A stretch of 64,000 bases of DNA from Parapedobacter pyrenivorans (GCF_014636865.1 NZ_BMER01000001.1:2778718-2842717), one strand, 5' to 3'. Numbered from the stretch's first letter, positions 26,472-36,347 are shown. The notes: generated by a model not told the origin, from the letters alone. Numbers and translations: made by a program.

Positions 26472-27716
26472 ATGACTTTTGTTCATGAAATGGACGTGAA
26501 TATCTTCCGGGCACTAAAGCACCGTAACTATCGACTGCACTTTACAGGACAAGCCATTTCCCTGATGGGAACCTGGATGCAACGAATCGCTATCAGCTGG
26601 CTGGTTTACCGGCTCACGGAGTCCGCATTGATTCTGGGGCTCGTCTCGTTTGTGTCGCTTATCCCTTCCCTTGTCCTGTCGCCCTTCATCGGCAGCTTTG
26701 TCGACCGGCGCCAGAAATACCGCATTGTTTTATTCACCCAAATAGGTTTGATGGTTCAGGCGGGGACGCTTGCCCTGATGGTTTTTTTGGGGTATTACAG
26801 TGTGTGGTGGATTGGTGCGTTGAGTTTTATCCAGGGTGTCGTCAATACGTTCGATGTAACCGCGCGGCAGTCACTCATGGTGGAGCTGGTTGACGAAAAG
26901 GCGGATCTACCCAATGCGATTGCGCTCAATTCTTCCGCATTCAACGCCGCGCGGATGTTGGGGCCGGCTGCGGGAGGCATATTGCTGAGTGCCTATGGCG
27001 AAGCGGTGTGTTTCGCTGTCAATTTCATCAGTTTCATTGCCGTAATCGGATCGCTGCTATTAATGAAATTGGTGCCCAAGCCCATCACTGCGAAGCAGGA
27101 AAGCACCTGGAGGGGGCTTAAGGAAGGTTTTAGCTATTTGAAGCATTCTCCACATTTATCATCACTTATCCTCTTGCTTACGGCATCCAGCCTATTGGTC
27201 ATCCCCTATACCACCTTGCTGCCGGTAATCGCTCGCGAAATGTTCGATGGTGATGCCACCACGTTCAGTTGGTTTGAGAGTGCCGCAGGGTTGGGTGCGA
27301 TGGCTGGCGCGATTTATATGGCTAGGACGCGGATGGGTACCAACTTGCGTTTCCGCGTGATGAAAGCATCTGGTTTACTCGCGCTCGGCATTTTGGCACT
27401 TTCTTTTTCATCATGGCTTCCACTGGCGTTATTCAGCACCTTGTTTGCTGCCATGGGGATGATGGTGCAGAATTCGAGCATAAACACCTATATACAAACG
27501 CATGCCATGCCCGCATACCGAGCCAGGGCAATCAGCTATTATATCATGGCATTCCAAGGGGTTTTCCCCCTTGGAAGCCTATTGGTCGGTGCGTTGGCAA
27601 GCGCTTGGGGAATTCATTACACACTGCTTATCCAAGGCGTCGCTGGCGCGCTCGTAGCCTTAGGTTTCATGATATATATCCGGCAACACATTAACCGTAG
27701 ATACGTGCCCGTGTAA
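26472..27716 (+). CDS. MFS transporter, EntS-like (MFS_3)
   Basis: 414 residues with about 12 membrane segments. The opening FRALKHRNYRLHFTGQAISLMGTWMQRIAISWLVYRLTESALILGLVSFVSLIPSLVLSPFIGSFVDRR is characteristic of the MFS_3 group, which includes the enterobactin exporter EntS. ATG 26472 (MTFVHEMDVN) or 26490 is the likely start; a longer frame back to 26199 overlaps the opposite-strand transaldolase gene and has no homologous features. Substrate unknown; a siderophore or drug is possible. Confidence 0.9.
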   Translation: MTFVHEMDVNIFRALKHRNYRLHFTGQAISLMGTWMQRIAISWLVYRLTESALILGLVSFVSLIPSLVLSPFIGSFVDRRQKYRIVLFTQIGLMVQAGTLALMVFLGYYSVWWIGALSFIQGVVNTFDVTARQSLMVELVDEKADLPNAIALNSSAFNAARMLGPAAGGILLSAYGEAVCFAVNFISFIAVIGSLLLMKLVPKPITAKQESTWRGLKEGFSYLKHSPHLSSLILLLTASSLLVIPYTTLLPVIAREMFDGDATTFSWFESAAGLGAMAGAIYMARTRMGTNLRFRVMKASGLLALGILALSFSSWLPLALFSTLFAAMGMMVQNSSINTYIQTHAMPAYRARAISYYIMAFQGVFPLGSLLVGALASAWGIHYTLLIQGVAGALVALGFMIYIRQHINRRYVPV

Positions 27717-27729
27717 TTGTTGGCTATTC

Positions 27730-28230
27730 CTACCGGTCCCAAAAAGGTGGTGGTTCGATTCCAAGCGATCGGAGATACACGTAGCCTTGGCCCCGGTGGT
27801 GTATTTCGTTGTCGATGAAATAGAACAGCTGCCACCAAACCGGTCCTTCCCATTGTCCATACGCTTTTTCCGGTTCCTGCAAGCGGCCGGGGCCCACTTG
27901 TGGCCAGATGGTATTGATGTACTCCGTGCTCCAGTCCCAAATGCGGAGCACACCCTCCTTCGTCGTCGGAGAGAAGTCAATTCCATCGGCACCGGGCAGG
28001 TCTTTCACGTCTTTCCATTCGCCGGTAGCAATACCGTGCGCGCCATTTGCACCCATGCGGTTGAGTTCCATCGCGAGTTCGCCAAACGTACGCATGCCAC
28101 CGATGGAATGCGAAAATAATTTATCGTCGGGAAAAGCATCGATCACCCTGCGGGTCAGGCTACGGTGTCCCTGCCAATGGGTAAGCAATTGCGAAAGGTT
28201 GACGGTGGTGTCTTTTTGTGATGTTTCCAT
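27730..28230 (-). CDS. DinB family protein
   Basis: 166 residues from ATG 28230 (METSQKDTTVNL). The four-helix DinB/YfiT fold is indicated by the metal-binding pattern: H in LLTHWQGHRSLTRRVIDAFPDDKLFSHSIGGMRTFGELAMELNRMG, and the late INDNEIHHRGQGYVYLRSLGIEPPPFW, where IHHRGQ is the classic second half of the site. Such proteins are often thiol transferases or metal-dependent hydrolases; most are uncharacterised. Converges with the MFS gene 14 bp away. Confidence 0.88.
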   Translation of the reverse strand: METSQKDTTVNLSQLLTHWQGHRSLTRRVIDAFPDDKLFSHSIGGMRTFGELAMELNRMGANGAHGIATGEWKDVKDLPGADGIDFSPTTKEGVLRIWDWSTEYINTIWPQVGPGRLQEPEKAYGQWEGPVWWQLFYFIDNEIHHRGQGYVYLRSLGIEPPPFWDR

Positions 28231-28306
28231 ATTTTTTTGTTCTTGATTTCGATAACAAAGAAAACACACGTTGCTGACAACCCTATGGCAGTGTCTATTA
28301 TTGTTT

Positions 28307-29233
28307 TTAAGTTTTTAAGCTGGTGGTACGTCTAATCCGTTTGACTTGATAGCTTTTGTTGATGAAATATACACCACAGAGGGTGACCGTCAAGGCCAAC
28401 GCCGTAACCCAGGTAAGTCGTTCGTCCAAAAAGAAATAGCCCAGTAGCAATGCGATGAACGGATTGACGTAAGCATATACTGAAGCAAGGCCGGAAGGCA
28501 GGTGCTTCAGTGCGTAGAGAAAACAGCCATATGAGGCTAGTGAGCCAAAAAGGATGAGGTAAACCAACGCCCATATGCTGTCAGTCGACACGGTATTCAA
28601 TTCCGAGTAATCATCGAGGAAGATACTGCCAACGAGCAGAACGAGACCTCCACTGGTAAGCTGAAACGCCACGTTTACCAACGTTTTGGCTGCGGAGGGT
28701 TTATGTTTGGTGTATACCGTACCCGCTGCCCAGCAAAAGCAGGCAAAGAATGCCGCGAGAATCCCAACGAAGTAGTTGGTGTTGCCCAAGTCGGCCAAGT
28801 TGTCCCTGAAAATTAATGCAACACCGATACAGCCCAGTAATAGGCCGATGACGAGATGTGCATTTACCGCCTTCCTGTCGGTGCCCGACGCGTAACCAAT
28901 CAACACCACGTAAACAGGCATAACCGAAACGATAAGCGCCGCTAAGCCGCTGGGAATGTAGCGTTCAGCCCAGCCAACAACGCCATTACCAAGGGCAATC
29001 ATTAGCGTGCCAGCCACAAACTGACGCGTTATATCGCGACGGCTAATGGTGATTTTTTGACCTGATAGTAATAAGATGAGTACCATCAATAGCCCGGCAG
29101 TCACCTGCCTAATGCCAGAAAAAAGAAATGCGGGGAAAGTTTCCACACCGATGCGCATGGCGAAATAAGTGGTGCCCCATACGACGCAGACGACGGCTAA
29201 TGCGAAATAAGCATTTACGATTTTTTTTTCCAT
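28307..29233 (-). CDS. EamA/DMT family transporter
   Basis: 308 residues from ATG 29233 (MEKKIVNAYFALAVVCVVWGTTYFAMRIG), with ten membrane segments in two EamA repeats. AGTLMIALGNGVVGWAERYIPSGLAALIVSVMPVYVVL and YAYVNPFIALLLGYFFLDERLTWVTALALTVTLCGVYFINKS are typical. A metabolite exporter, second of its family in the window (compare 8101-9174). No specific regulator is adjacent. Confidence 0.9.
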   Translation of the reverse strand: MEKKIVNAYFALAVVCVVWGTTYFAMRIGVETFPAFLFSGIRQVTAGLLMVLILLLSGQKITISRRDITRQFVAGTLMIALGNGVVGWAERYIPSGLAALIVSVMPVYVVLIGYASGTDRKAVNAHLVIGLLLGCIGVALIFRDNLADLGNTNYFVGILAAFFACFCWAAGTVYTKHKPSAAKTLVNVAFQLTSGGLVLLVGSIFLDDYSELNTVSTDSIWALVYLILFGSLASYGCFLYALKHLPSGLASVYAYVNPFIALLLGYFFLDERLTWVTALALTVTLCGVYFINKSYQVKRIRRTTSLKT

Positions 29234-29291
29234 GACCAATGTGAATCCTTGCAAATTTCAGTCAAAGTGCTGAAAAAACAGCAGTTATATT

Positions 29292-30668
29292 TCAGTTATT
29301 TTTGCCAAGTGTGATTGCGGGGCTTGGCTGCCCCGGCTTCCATACTTTTGACGGATGCTTTTCAGCATAGCTATAGATCAATTGCATCATGTAGTGGTTG
29401 CTTGGATAACGAGTGAGTGCTTCTTTTACAGCTTCAAATGAGGTGATATCGCCATGATGGCTGACATAACCCATACCGTGGAATTTCCCGTTTTCCACCC
29501 ATATGCAACCGTTTTCATCTTCGTCACGTCCCTTGTCAAAAATAGCAAATGTAGGGAGGTGGTGTGCCAGGTGATCAAGTGCTCGCTGTACACGTTGGTT
29601 GTAAACCGTTGGCGATAGCTCCGTGCCGTTGGTGCCGAATCCGCAAAACTTAGGATGAAGGTCAAATTCTTTGATGAGTTGTTGAAGTAAATTGATTGCA
29701 TCGAGTTTCCTGTGGAAGACGTGGATGTGTTGGAGGAGTTTGCCATACTTCCCGATAGCCAGGCGTAAGTAACCCCCACCATCTTCGTAAGCATATAGGG
29801 CATACTTTGGTTCGAAGCGTTTCAATGCCCGGTTGTAGACAGGCCACAGTCGTTGGATTTCGACCGCTTCTAATAGCAGTGCCATCAGTTCGGTGCCACA
29901 CCGCTGGTTAGTGACCGAGTGGATATCTCTCAAGAAATGCTGGCGCTGGGGATTGGGGTTGTGACCGGTGAAATGCTGGGCTACCCGACTGCGGATATCA
30001 CGTGCTTTACCCACATAGATGACTTTGCCACCCTTGTTCCGGAAATAGTACACTCCAGCTCCATGAGGCAAAGCATCAAATTGCTCTTTTGCTAGGTTTG
30101 GGGGAAGCTGCTGGTGCTTGGATGTTTTTTTTAGCATTTCAGCGATGACCCCGTTGACATCCCATTCCAACAACCAGCCAAATAAAATGGCTGTGGCGTC
30201 GGCGTCACCGCCCGCACGGTGGCGGTTGCTGATCGGCACTCCAAGTACATCGCAAAGCCTACCTAAACTATAAGAGGGGAGGCCTGGCTTGATTTTCCGG
30301 CTCATCCGCACAGTACAGAGCTTGGGCACGGCGAAGCCGTATCCTGCAACCTCGAGGTGGTGTTTAATAAAGGAATAGTCGAAGTTGACGTTGTGTGCAA
30401 CGAAAATACGGCCATCCAGAAGCCCGTATACCCGAGATGCTAACTGCCCAAACGTTGGACTTCCCGCCACCATATCATCGGTAATCCCTGTCATCGCTTG
30501 GATGGATAATGGAATGGGACGTTGCGGGTCGATGAGCGACTCAAACCGCTCAACCACCTGTTGCCCATCGTGGATCAAAATGGCGATTTCCGTGATACCG
30601 CTCCCTGCTGCATAACCGCCGGTAGTCTCGATATCCACAATAGCGTATTGGATATGGGTTTGCTTCAC
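29292..30668 (-). CDS. DnaQ-type exonuclease fused to GIY-YIG nuclease
   Basis: 458 residues. Residues 1-170 form an epsilon-like 3'-5' exonuclease (VDIETTGGYAAGSGITEIAI, HNVNFDYSFIKHHLEV, HRAGGDADATA). At about 200-280 follows a GIY-YIG nuclease domain like UvrC/Cho (LPHGAGVYYFRNKGGKVIYVGKARDIRSRVAQHF). A C-terminal region of about 170 residues has no UvrC RNase H-type or HhH motifs. Such fusions occur in several phyla and are expected to act in DNA repair as Cho-like incision enzymes with trimming activity; experimental data are scarce. Confidence 0.92.
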   Translation of the reverse strand: MKQTHIQYAIVDIETTGGYAAGSGITEIAILIHDGQQVVERFESLIDPQRPIPLSIQAMTGITDDMVAGSPTFGQLASRVYGLLDGRIFVAHNVNFDYSFIKHHLEVAGYGFAVPKLCTVRMSRKIKPGLPSYSLGRLCDVLGVPISNRHRAGGDADATAILFGWLLEWDVNGVIAEMLKKTSKHQQLPPNLAKEQFDALPHGAGVYYFRNKGGKVIYVGKARDIRSRVAQHFTGHNPNPQRQHFLRDIHSVTNQRCGTELMALLLEAVEIQRLWPVYNRALKRFEPKYALYAYEDGGGYLRLAIGKYGKLLQHIHVFHRKLDAINLLQQLIKEFDLHPKFCGFGTNGTELSPTVYNQRVQRALDHLAHHLPTFAIFDKGRDEDENGCIWVENGKFHGMGYVSHHGDITSFEAVKEALTRYPSNHYMMQLIYSYAEKHPSKVWKPGQPSPAITLGKNN

Positions 30669-30734
30669 ATCAGCAAATGTACTAAAATAGTTAGCTGATT
30701 TGTGTGGTGTTTTGTTTTTTTACAATCAATCAAA

Positions 30735-33700
30735 CTAAGGGCGCTCTGTACGTGCAGCTTCCCGGCTATATACCCAGTAAAACAGCTGTGGCAATACCGT
30801 GAAGGAAAGCACCATGCAGACCAATAATCCACCTACGATCATAATGGCTAGTGGTTTTTGGATTTCTGAGCCCATGCCAGTCGATAAAGCCGCCGGTAAC
30901 AATCCCATAGACCCCATCAGTGCAATCATTACGATGGGGCGTATCCGGCTTTCTACGCCCTCGCTGATTGCTTTCGAAAGTGGCATTTTACGCTTCAGGT
31001 TTTCTTTCATTACCGCAATTAAGATGATAGCGTTGATCGTGTTGACCCCAAAGAGTATGATAAACCCGATTCCTGCCGAGATGCCGAATACCGTGCCGGT
31101 CACCCAAAGTGACAGGAAACCACCTATAAAAGCAAAGGGAATGGCTCCGACAGCTACCAACGTGTCTTTGTAGTTGCCAAAATTGAAGTATAGCAGGAAA
31201 AGAATAAGTATCAATACCACAGGGATGACCATGGCCAATTGCTTGGATGCGCGCGCTTTGCTTTCGAATTCACCCGCCCATTCCATTTTCATGTTCGGCA
31301 GAAGTTCCACCTCACGGGCTACATTGGCCTGTGCTTCGGAAATGGTACTTCCGAGATCACGGCCGGCAATACTGAAACCTACGCCGATATACCGGCTACT
31401 GCCTTCGCGGTAGATAAAAGCCGGTCCGGTATGAAAATCGATCGTCGCGATTTCTCGCAGGGGCACACTTTTGCCGTCTAGGGTAGGGATGAGGATATTG
31501 CCGATTTTCAGGTCGTCATCGCGATAGGATTTCTGAAAGCGCAGGCGCACGTCAAAGACGCGTTCACCTTCGTAGAATTGCGTAGCGGCTTGTCCACCGA
31601 TGGCCATGGCGATTACGGCCTGCACATCGGCTGTGTTTACGGCATACCGGGCCATTTTATGGTCATGCAACTGGATGCGCAGTTCCGGCAGGCCGATGTT
31701 TTTATAGACATTAAGGTCTTCGATACCATCCACGTGCTGCAATACCTGGTTCACCTTCCCTGCGTAGTTTTCCAGTTCTTCAAGATCATCTCCGAATATC
31801 TTAACCACCAGCGAGCTCTTCACACCTGCTACATATTCTTCTACATTGTCCTGTATGGGTTGGCTGAAACCAAAATTGATCCCCGGATACGCTTCCAGTA
31901 CGGTACGCATTTCATCGAGCAGGTGTGTCTTTGAAATGGGCCGCGACCAAGATTGCTCGGGATACAGCTGGATATGGAATTCGATATTGAAAAACCCGGT
32001 GGGGTCGGTACCGTCGTTCGGCCGGCCGGTTTGGCTCATCACAAATTCCACCTCTTCAAATGCCCTTAGTTTATGACGCATCTCATTGGCCAGCCGTACC
32101 GACTCTTCAAGGTGAACACTGTTGGGCAGTGTAGCGCGGATGTAAACAGCCCCTTCATTGAGGCTCGGGATGAATTCAGAGCCGTAAAACGCTAAACGGG
32201 CTGCACAGAGGGCCAACAATAAGCAAAAACCACAAAGCGCAGTCCTGCGGTAGCGGTGGCCCCATCTAAATAGCTGCGATGCGGCATAATGGAACGAACG
32301 GGATATGACGTTTTCCCGCTCGGAGATATTTTTGCGCAACAACGCTTTGCACATAGCCGGCACATAAGTCAGGCTGAGGATAAGCGACCCAAGCAATGCA
32401 TATCCAAGTGTAAACGCCAGCGGCGAAAACATCTTCCCCTCTACTTTTTGGAAGGAAAAAATAGGCAGCAGGGCGACGATGAGAATCAACTGGGCAAAAA
32501 ACACATACGTGGCGACCGACGTGACACTTTTTTTGATGATGCCAAGTTTAATTGAATTATTGAATTTTGCCATGCCTACTAGATTCGCTCGTTTTCGCAT
32601 GCCGACAAAGACACTTTCGACGATGACTAGTGTCCCCTCCAGCAGTAACCCGAAATCCAGTGCACCCATGGAAATCAAGTTGGCCGGGAGCCCTTGAATA
32701 CGCAGCATGATGATGGCAAAAAGGAATGCCAATGGGATCACGGACGTGACAATCAGGGTTGTACGCCAGTTAAATAGGAAGATGAATACGATGACCGACA
32801 CGAAGACGATACCCTCTATTAGGTTTCTGCTCACGGTACCTACCGTTGCGTTCACGAGCCTAGTCCGGTCGATGAACGGTTCGATGGTCACGTTTGCGGG
32901 AAGGATGCGCTGGTTCAATTCGCTAATTTTCTCCTTCAGACCGGTGATGACGTCTCCAGGGTTTTCACCCCGGAGCATAATGACAATGCCTTGCACCAGG
33001 TCGTCATCATCCTGCAGCCCCACCTGTCCGAGCCGGGGCTTTGCGGATATTACTACTTTTGCTACATGTTTGATCAATACAGGGGTACTTCCCTTTACGG
33101 TGATCAGAATGTTCTCAATGTCTTCGACCTTGTCTAGCAGGCCGATGCCACGTACGACATAAGCCTGGTCTCCCCGCTGGATGACATCGCCCCCCACATT
33201 GACATTGCTGTTGCTCACCGCTTCGTATACATCCAGTGGCGACAGGTCGTAGTTGACCAGCTCGGTAGGGTTGATTTTGATTTCATAAATTTTTTCTTCG
33301 CCGCCGAAACTCACTACGTCTGCCACACCCGGCACGCCGAGCAGTTCGCGCTCGATTACCCAATCCTGCAATGCCGTCACCTCTTTGATGGGGAGGTCGC
33401 TCTTGATCACATACCGGAATATCTCGCCGGTAGCTCCTGAGGGTGGTTCGATTTCGGCTTCCGCACCGTCGGGAAGCTTTACGCCCTGTACTCGGTTGGC
33501 AGCATATTGCTGGGCGTAGAAATCCTCCACATTATCCTCGAAGATCACGGTCACCACGGAAAGGCCGAATAGTGAAATCGATCGTACATCCGCTTTTCGT
33601 GGGATGGTGTTGACTTCTTTGGATATGGGTAAAGTCACCAATTTCTCCACCTCTTCGGCGCTGCGTCCGGGCCACTGGGTGATGATGCGTGCGCGGGTAT

Positions 33701-33839
33701 TGGTCACGTCAGGAAACGCTTCAACAGGCGTGTGGATAAGGCTGTAGATGCCTACTCCAACCAGTAGGGCGGTGAAAAAAAAGACAAGAAACGTGTTTTT
33801 TAAGGAAAAGGATACGATACCTTGGACAATTTTGTTCAT
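30735..33839 (-). CDS. Heavy-metal RND efflux pump, CzcA/CusA family
   Basis: 1034 residues, 12 membrane segments, two large periplasmic loops. HTPVEAFPDVTNTRARIITQWPGRSAEEVEKLVTLPISKEVNTIPRK is the HME-RND signature. The TM4 proton-relay region reads GALDFGLLLEGTLVIVESVF, with Asp, Glu, Glu where CzcA has Asp, Asp, Glu. It drives proton-coupled export of metal cations. Whether the substrate is Cu/Ag or Co/Zn/Cd cannot be decided by eye. Last gene of a TolC-adaptor-pump operon; it overlaps the adaptor stop by 4 bp. Confidence 0.94.
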   Translation of the reverse strand: MNKIVQGIVSFSLKNTFLVFFFTALLVGVGIYSLIHTPVEAFPDVTNTRARIITQWPGRSAEEVEKLVTLPISKEVNTIPRKADVRSISLFGLSVVTVIFEDNVEDFYAQQYAANRVQGVKLPDGAEAEIEPPSGATGEIFRYVIKSDLPIKEVTALQDWVIERELLGVPGVADVVSFGGEEKIYEIKINPTELVNYDLSPLDVYEAVSNSNVNVGGDVIQRGDQAYVVRGIGLLDKVEDIENILITVKGSTPVLIKHVAKVVISAKPRLGQVGLQDDDDLVQGIVIMLRGENPGDVITGLKEKISELNQRILPANVTIEPFIDRTRLVNATVGTVSRNLIEGIVFVSVIVFIFLFNWRTTLIVTSVIPLAFLFAIIMLRIQGLPANLISMGALDFGLLLEGTLVIVESVFVGMRKRANLVGMAKFNNSIKLGIIKKSVTSVATYVFFAQLILIVALLPIFSFQKVEGKMFSPLAFTLGYALLGSLILSLTYVPAMCKALLRKNISERENVISRSFHYAASQLFRWGHRYRRTALCGFCLLLALCAARLAFYGSEFIPSLNEGAVYIRATLPNSVHLEESVRLANEMRHKLRAFEEVEFVMSQTGRPNDGTDPTGFFNIEFHIQLYPEQSWSRPISKTHLLDEMRTVLEAYPGINFGFSQPIQDNVEEYVAGVKSSLVVKIFGDDLEELENYAGKVNQVLQHVDGIEDLNVYKNIGLPELRIQLHDHKMARYAVNTADVQAVIAMAIGGQAATQFYEGERVFDVRLRFQKSYRDDDLKIGNILIPTLDGKSVPLREIATIDFHTGPAFIYREGSSRYIGVGFSIAGRDLGSTISEAQANVAREVELLPNMKMEWAGEFESKARASKQLAMVIPVVLILILFLLYFNFGNYKDTLVAVGAIPFAFIGGFLSLWVTGTVFGISAGIGFIILFGVNTINAIILIAVMKENLKRKMPLSKAISEGVESRIRPIVMIALMGSMGLLPAALSTGMGSEIQKPLAIMIVGGLLVCMVLSFTVLPQLFYWVYSREAARTERP

Positions 33840-34921
33840 AGTGACTTTATTTTCTCGTAAATCAATAGGTGGTTTTGACGAACGATAAGTTCGCCTGCTT
33901 CAAAACCTTCGTCTACGAAGTACCAGTTGTTGTCGCGGATAGCCGGTATCAATCTGCGCAGCTCAACGCTGCAGTCGTCCTGGTAAATAAGGGCAAAATG
34001 CTGGTTGTCGTCAAAAATCGCAGCATCGGCTGGAATGGCAACGGCCTCGATTCCATTCTGTCGCTCCACCGATACATCGACCGCCATGCCGGGCTTTAGT
34101 TTCATGTCGGCATTGGGTAAAACGATACGCGCTTTCAGCACGCGTTCTTCGCTGTCAAACACCTGAGGCAGCGCCGAAATCTGACCAGTAAATTCTTCGT
34201 CCGGGTAAGCCAGGGTACGGACCGCAACCGGCATGCCTTGCTGGATAAACGGTATGTCTGTGGCATAAACGTTGATCATCACCCATATTTCATCTAAATC
34301 CGATACGGTAAAAAGGTTTGCCCCCTGCTGTATCGGCATGCCGGTACTGACCTGTTTCTCCACGATGTACCCCGATGCGGGCGACCGGATCTGGAAGGTG
34401 CCTTCCGCCGGATTTGGATGGAACAAGGACAGTGTGCCCTGCAGGCCTTCCAGCTCGGCTGCTAGTTTCTCCAGCCCTGATTTTGCTTCGATCAGGTCAC
34501 GCTCCGAAGCGACATGGTCTGCATACATGGACTTAATGGCATCATATTCCCGCTGTGCGAGCCTGACGTTTGCCTGCAGACTATGGATGTCCGCAACCAT
34601 GGTGTTGAGTTCTGGGCTTTTTAAGGAAGCGATGACTTGCCCTTTCTTGACATAGTCTCCCAATGAAAAACGCGTTTCGACCATCACGCCCTCCACTAGG
34701 CTGGCAAATTGCACCACCTTATTGGGATTGTAAGTAACCTGGCCGGTGAGTCTCAGGTGCTGCAATACCTCGTGCTTTTGCAGGGTGTCTATCACCAATC
34801 CGGCACGCAGGGCTTCATTTAGGCAGAAGGTGTTGACGGTACGTTCTTCTACCGGATCGCTATGCCTACTGCATGAAAAACAAAGCAGTAAGCCTATCCA
34901 AATGGGATTATTGATCTTCAT
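33836..34921 (-). CDS. Metal efflux periplasmic adaptor, CusB/CzcB-like
   Basis: 361 residues with a lipoprotein signal (IWIGLLLCFSCSRHSDP, candidate Cys17). Barrel-sandwich (VVQFASLVEGVMVETRFSLGDYVKKGQVIASLKSPEL), alpha-hairpin (VADIHSLQANVRLAQREYDAIKSMYADHVASERDLIEAKSGLEKLAAELEGL) and beta-barrel parts (DLDEIWVMINVYATDIPFIQQGMPV, LKPGMAVDVSVERQ) follow in family order. It bridges the CzcA-like pump and the TolC-like channel. The short His-poor N-terminus lacks an obvious Met-rich copper site. Confidence 0.92.
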   Translation of the reverse strand: MKINNPIWIGLLLCFSCSRHSDPVEERTVNTFCLNEALRAGLVIDTLQKHEVLQHLRLTGQVTYNPNKVVQFASLVEGVMVETRFSLGDYVKKGQVIASLKSPELNTMVADIHSLQANVRLAQREYDAIKSMYADHVASERDLIEAKSGLEKLAAELEGLQGTLSLFHPNPAEGTFQIRSPASGYIVEKQVSTGMPIQQGANLFTVSDLDEIWVMINVYATDIPFIQQGMPVAVRTLAYPDEEFTGQISALPQVFDSEERVLKARIVLPNADMKLKPGMAVDVSVERQNGIEAVAIPADAAIFDDNQHFALIYQDDCSVELRRLIPAIRDNNWYFVDEGFEAGELIVRQNHLLIYEKIKSL

Positions 34922-34942
34922 TACGTTGATGTTGTTATTTTG

Positions 34943-36232
34943 TCAATTAATTAGTTGGCTGCCCACCGTAAACTGTAGCGTCTCATATTGGGTAAGGAAT
35001 GATTCATACGTTTCCAATAACAGGTCCTTGCCCTCGAGATACGCCCAAAGGGAATCCAGGTACTCCAGCAGGCTGGTATGGCGCAAGGCGAAACTGCGAT
35101 GATGGCTTTCGGCCATCCGGTCGAGGCCAGTTTCATAGGTTGTGTCGAATCGCTCAAGGCGTTCGGCGGTGAGCATGAGCGCTTGCCAGGCTTGGAGTAC
35201 CGCCGCTTTCACTTCGGTTTCTTGGTGGCTGGCCAACAAGCGACGACGCTCTACGGTAGTCTGTGCAGCGATGATGTTGCCTTTGTTCTTGTTGAAAACC
35301 GGGATATCTACCGATACGCCCAGCCCGATAAAGTCACGCATGATATTGCCGCCTCGGTCATACCCTATGCTCAGGGTTAGGTCGGGTATGCGCTGGGCGC
35401 GTTCATATGCAAGTTGTTGTTCTGCATAGTCGGATTGCAATGTTGCGGTTTTGAGACTTGGCCGGTTTTCCAGCGCGCGAGTTACCAACCCGTCGGCGGA
35501 GAGCGACTTAATGTACTCGAGGGTAGGCAAGTTTGGGGGTTCTCTCACGACCAAAATCTGGTGTGTGGTACTGCCCAGCATGCTTTGGAGTGCTTGCTGG
35601 GCTTCAATATTCTCCCCGCGGATATCATCAATGGTTTTCATCAGAGCCATCTCAGAAGCTTGTAATCTGAGGTACTCGCTTTGGCTTACATAGCCTTGCT
35701 GTACCTGTCGTTGGTATGCAGCAAGCAGCACACGAAGCTGTTCGAGTTGCTGATGGTAGAGGGAGAGCCGTTTTTGGCTATAATATAAAGCCGTTAGGCG
35801 GGTTCGCAGTTCCAGCCTAAGGCTTTGGAGCAGATCTGCAAAATCCTGTTCGGCGATATCCACACTCGTTTTTGCCATAGCAATGGCTTTCTTCCGCTTT
35901 CCTGCCGTTTGGATCAGTTGCTCGATACCCACCGAAAGTTGACTGTGATTACCCCAATTGCCGGTTATCCGGCCAAGTTCTTCAGCGCCATGATTATTCC
36001 ATAAATTCACTTCCTCTATCGTGATGGTGGGGTTTGGCCATACGCGAGCCTGGATGAGCAGCGCTTGCGATTCGTTGATTTCAAGTCTGCCGGCGAGTAA
36101 TTTCAGGTTTCCTTCGATGAGGGCTGTCTCCGCGGCCGCTGGAGTAATCTCTAGCGTATCCCGCAGTGGCTTCGCGTGCAGCACGTCTAGTAATAGCAGC
36201 CCATAAATGAACGGCAGTATCAGTTTCAGCAT
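34943..36232 (-). CDS. TolC family outer-membrane channel of the metal pump
   Basis: 429 residues with a signal peptide (LILPFIYGLLLLDVLHA) and two outer-membrane efflux repeats (LEINESQALLIQARVWPNPTITIEEVNLWNN, GRITGNWGNHSQLSVGIEQLIQTAGKRKKAIAMAKTSVDIAEQDF; later LAYERAQRIPDLTLSIGYDRGGNIMRDFIGLGVSVDIPVFNKNKGNI). First gene of the metal efflux operon, directly behind a promoter with five CTAATC repeats. Confidence 0.92.
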   Translation of the reverse strand: MLKLILPFIYGLLLLDVLHAKPLRDTLEITPAAAETALIEGNLKLLAGRLEINESQALLIQARVWPNPTITIEEVNLWNNHGAEELGRITGNWGNHSQLSVGIEQLIQTAGKRKKAIAMAKTSVDIAEQDFADLLQSLRLELRTRLTALYYSQKRLSLYHQQLEQLRVLLAAYQRQVQQGYVSQSEYLRLQASEMALMKTIDDIRGENIEAQQALQSMLGSTTHQILVVREPPNLPTLEYIKSLSADGLVTRALENRPSLKTATLQSDYAEQQLAYERAQRIPDLTLSIGYDRGGNIMRDFIGLGVSVDIPVFNKNKGNIIAAQTTVERRRLLASHQETEVKAAVLQAWQALMLTAERLERFDTTYETGLDRMAESHHRSFALRHTSLLEYLDSLWAYLEGKDLLLETYESFLTQYETLQFTVGSQLIN

Positions 36233-36250
36233 ATGTTACCTTTTGCCGGA

Positions 36251-36347
36251 CAAAGGTATTTTATGGGGGTTACAGCGGCATTGGGAGAAGATTAGATTCT
36301 GGTTGTAATCGGATTAGAAAACGATTAGATCAATACGATTAGATTAG
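36251..36347 (-). promoter_or_regulatory. Promoter of the metal pump operon with CTAATC direct repeats
   Basis: On the minus strand TACCTTTG (36258-36251, TAnnTTTG) precedes the ATG at 36232, and no -33 TTTG is present. Upstream, CTAATC occurs at 36347-36342, 36342-36337 (sharing one base), 36328-36323, 36317-36312 and 36295-36290. The two central copies are 11 bp apart. OmpR-type regulators bind such direct repeats at helical spacing, so this is the likely site of the response regulator encoded at 37723-38406. The first copies overlap the end of the kinase gene. Confidence 0.75.
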
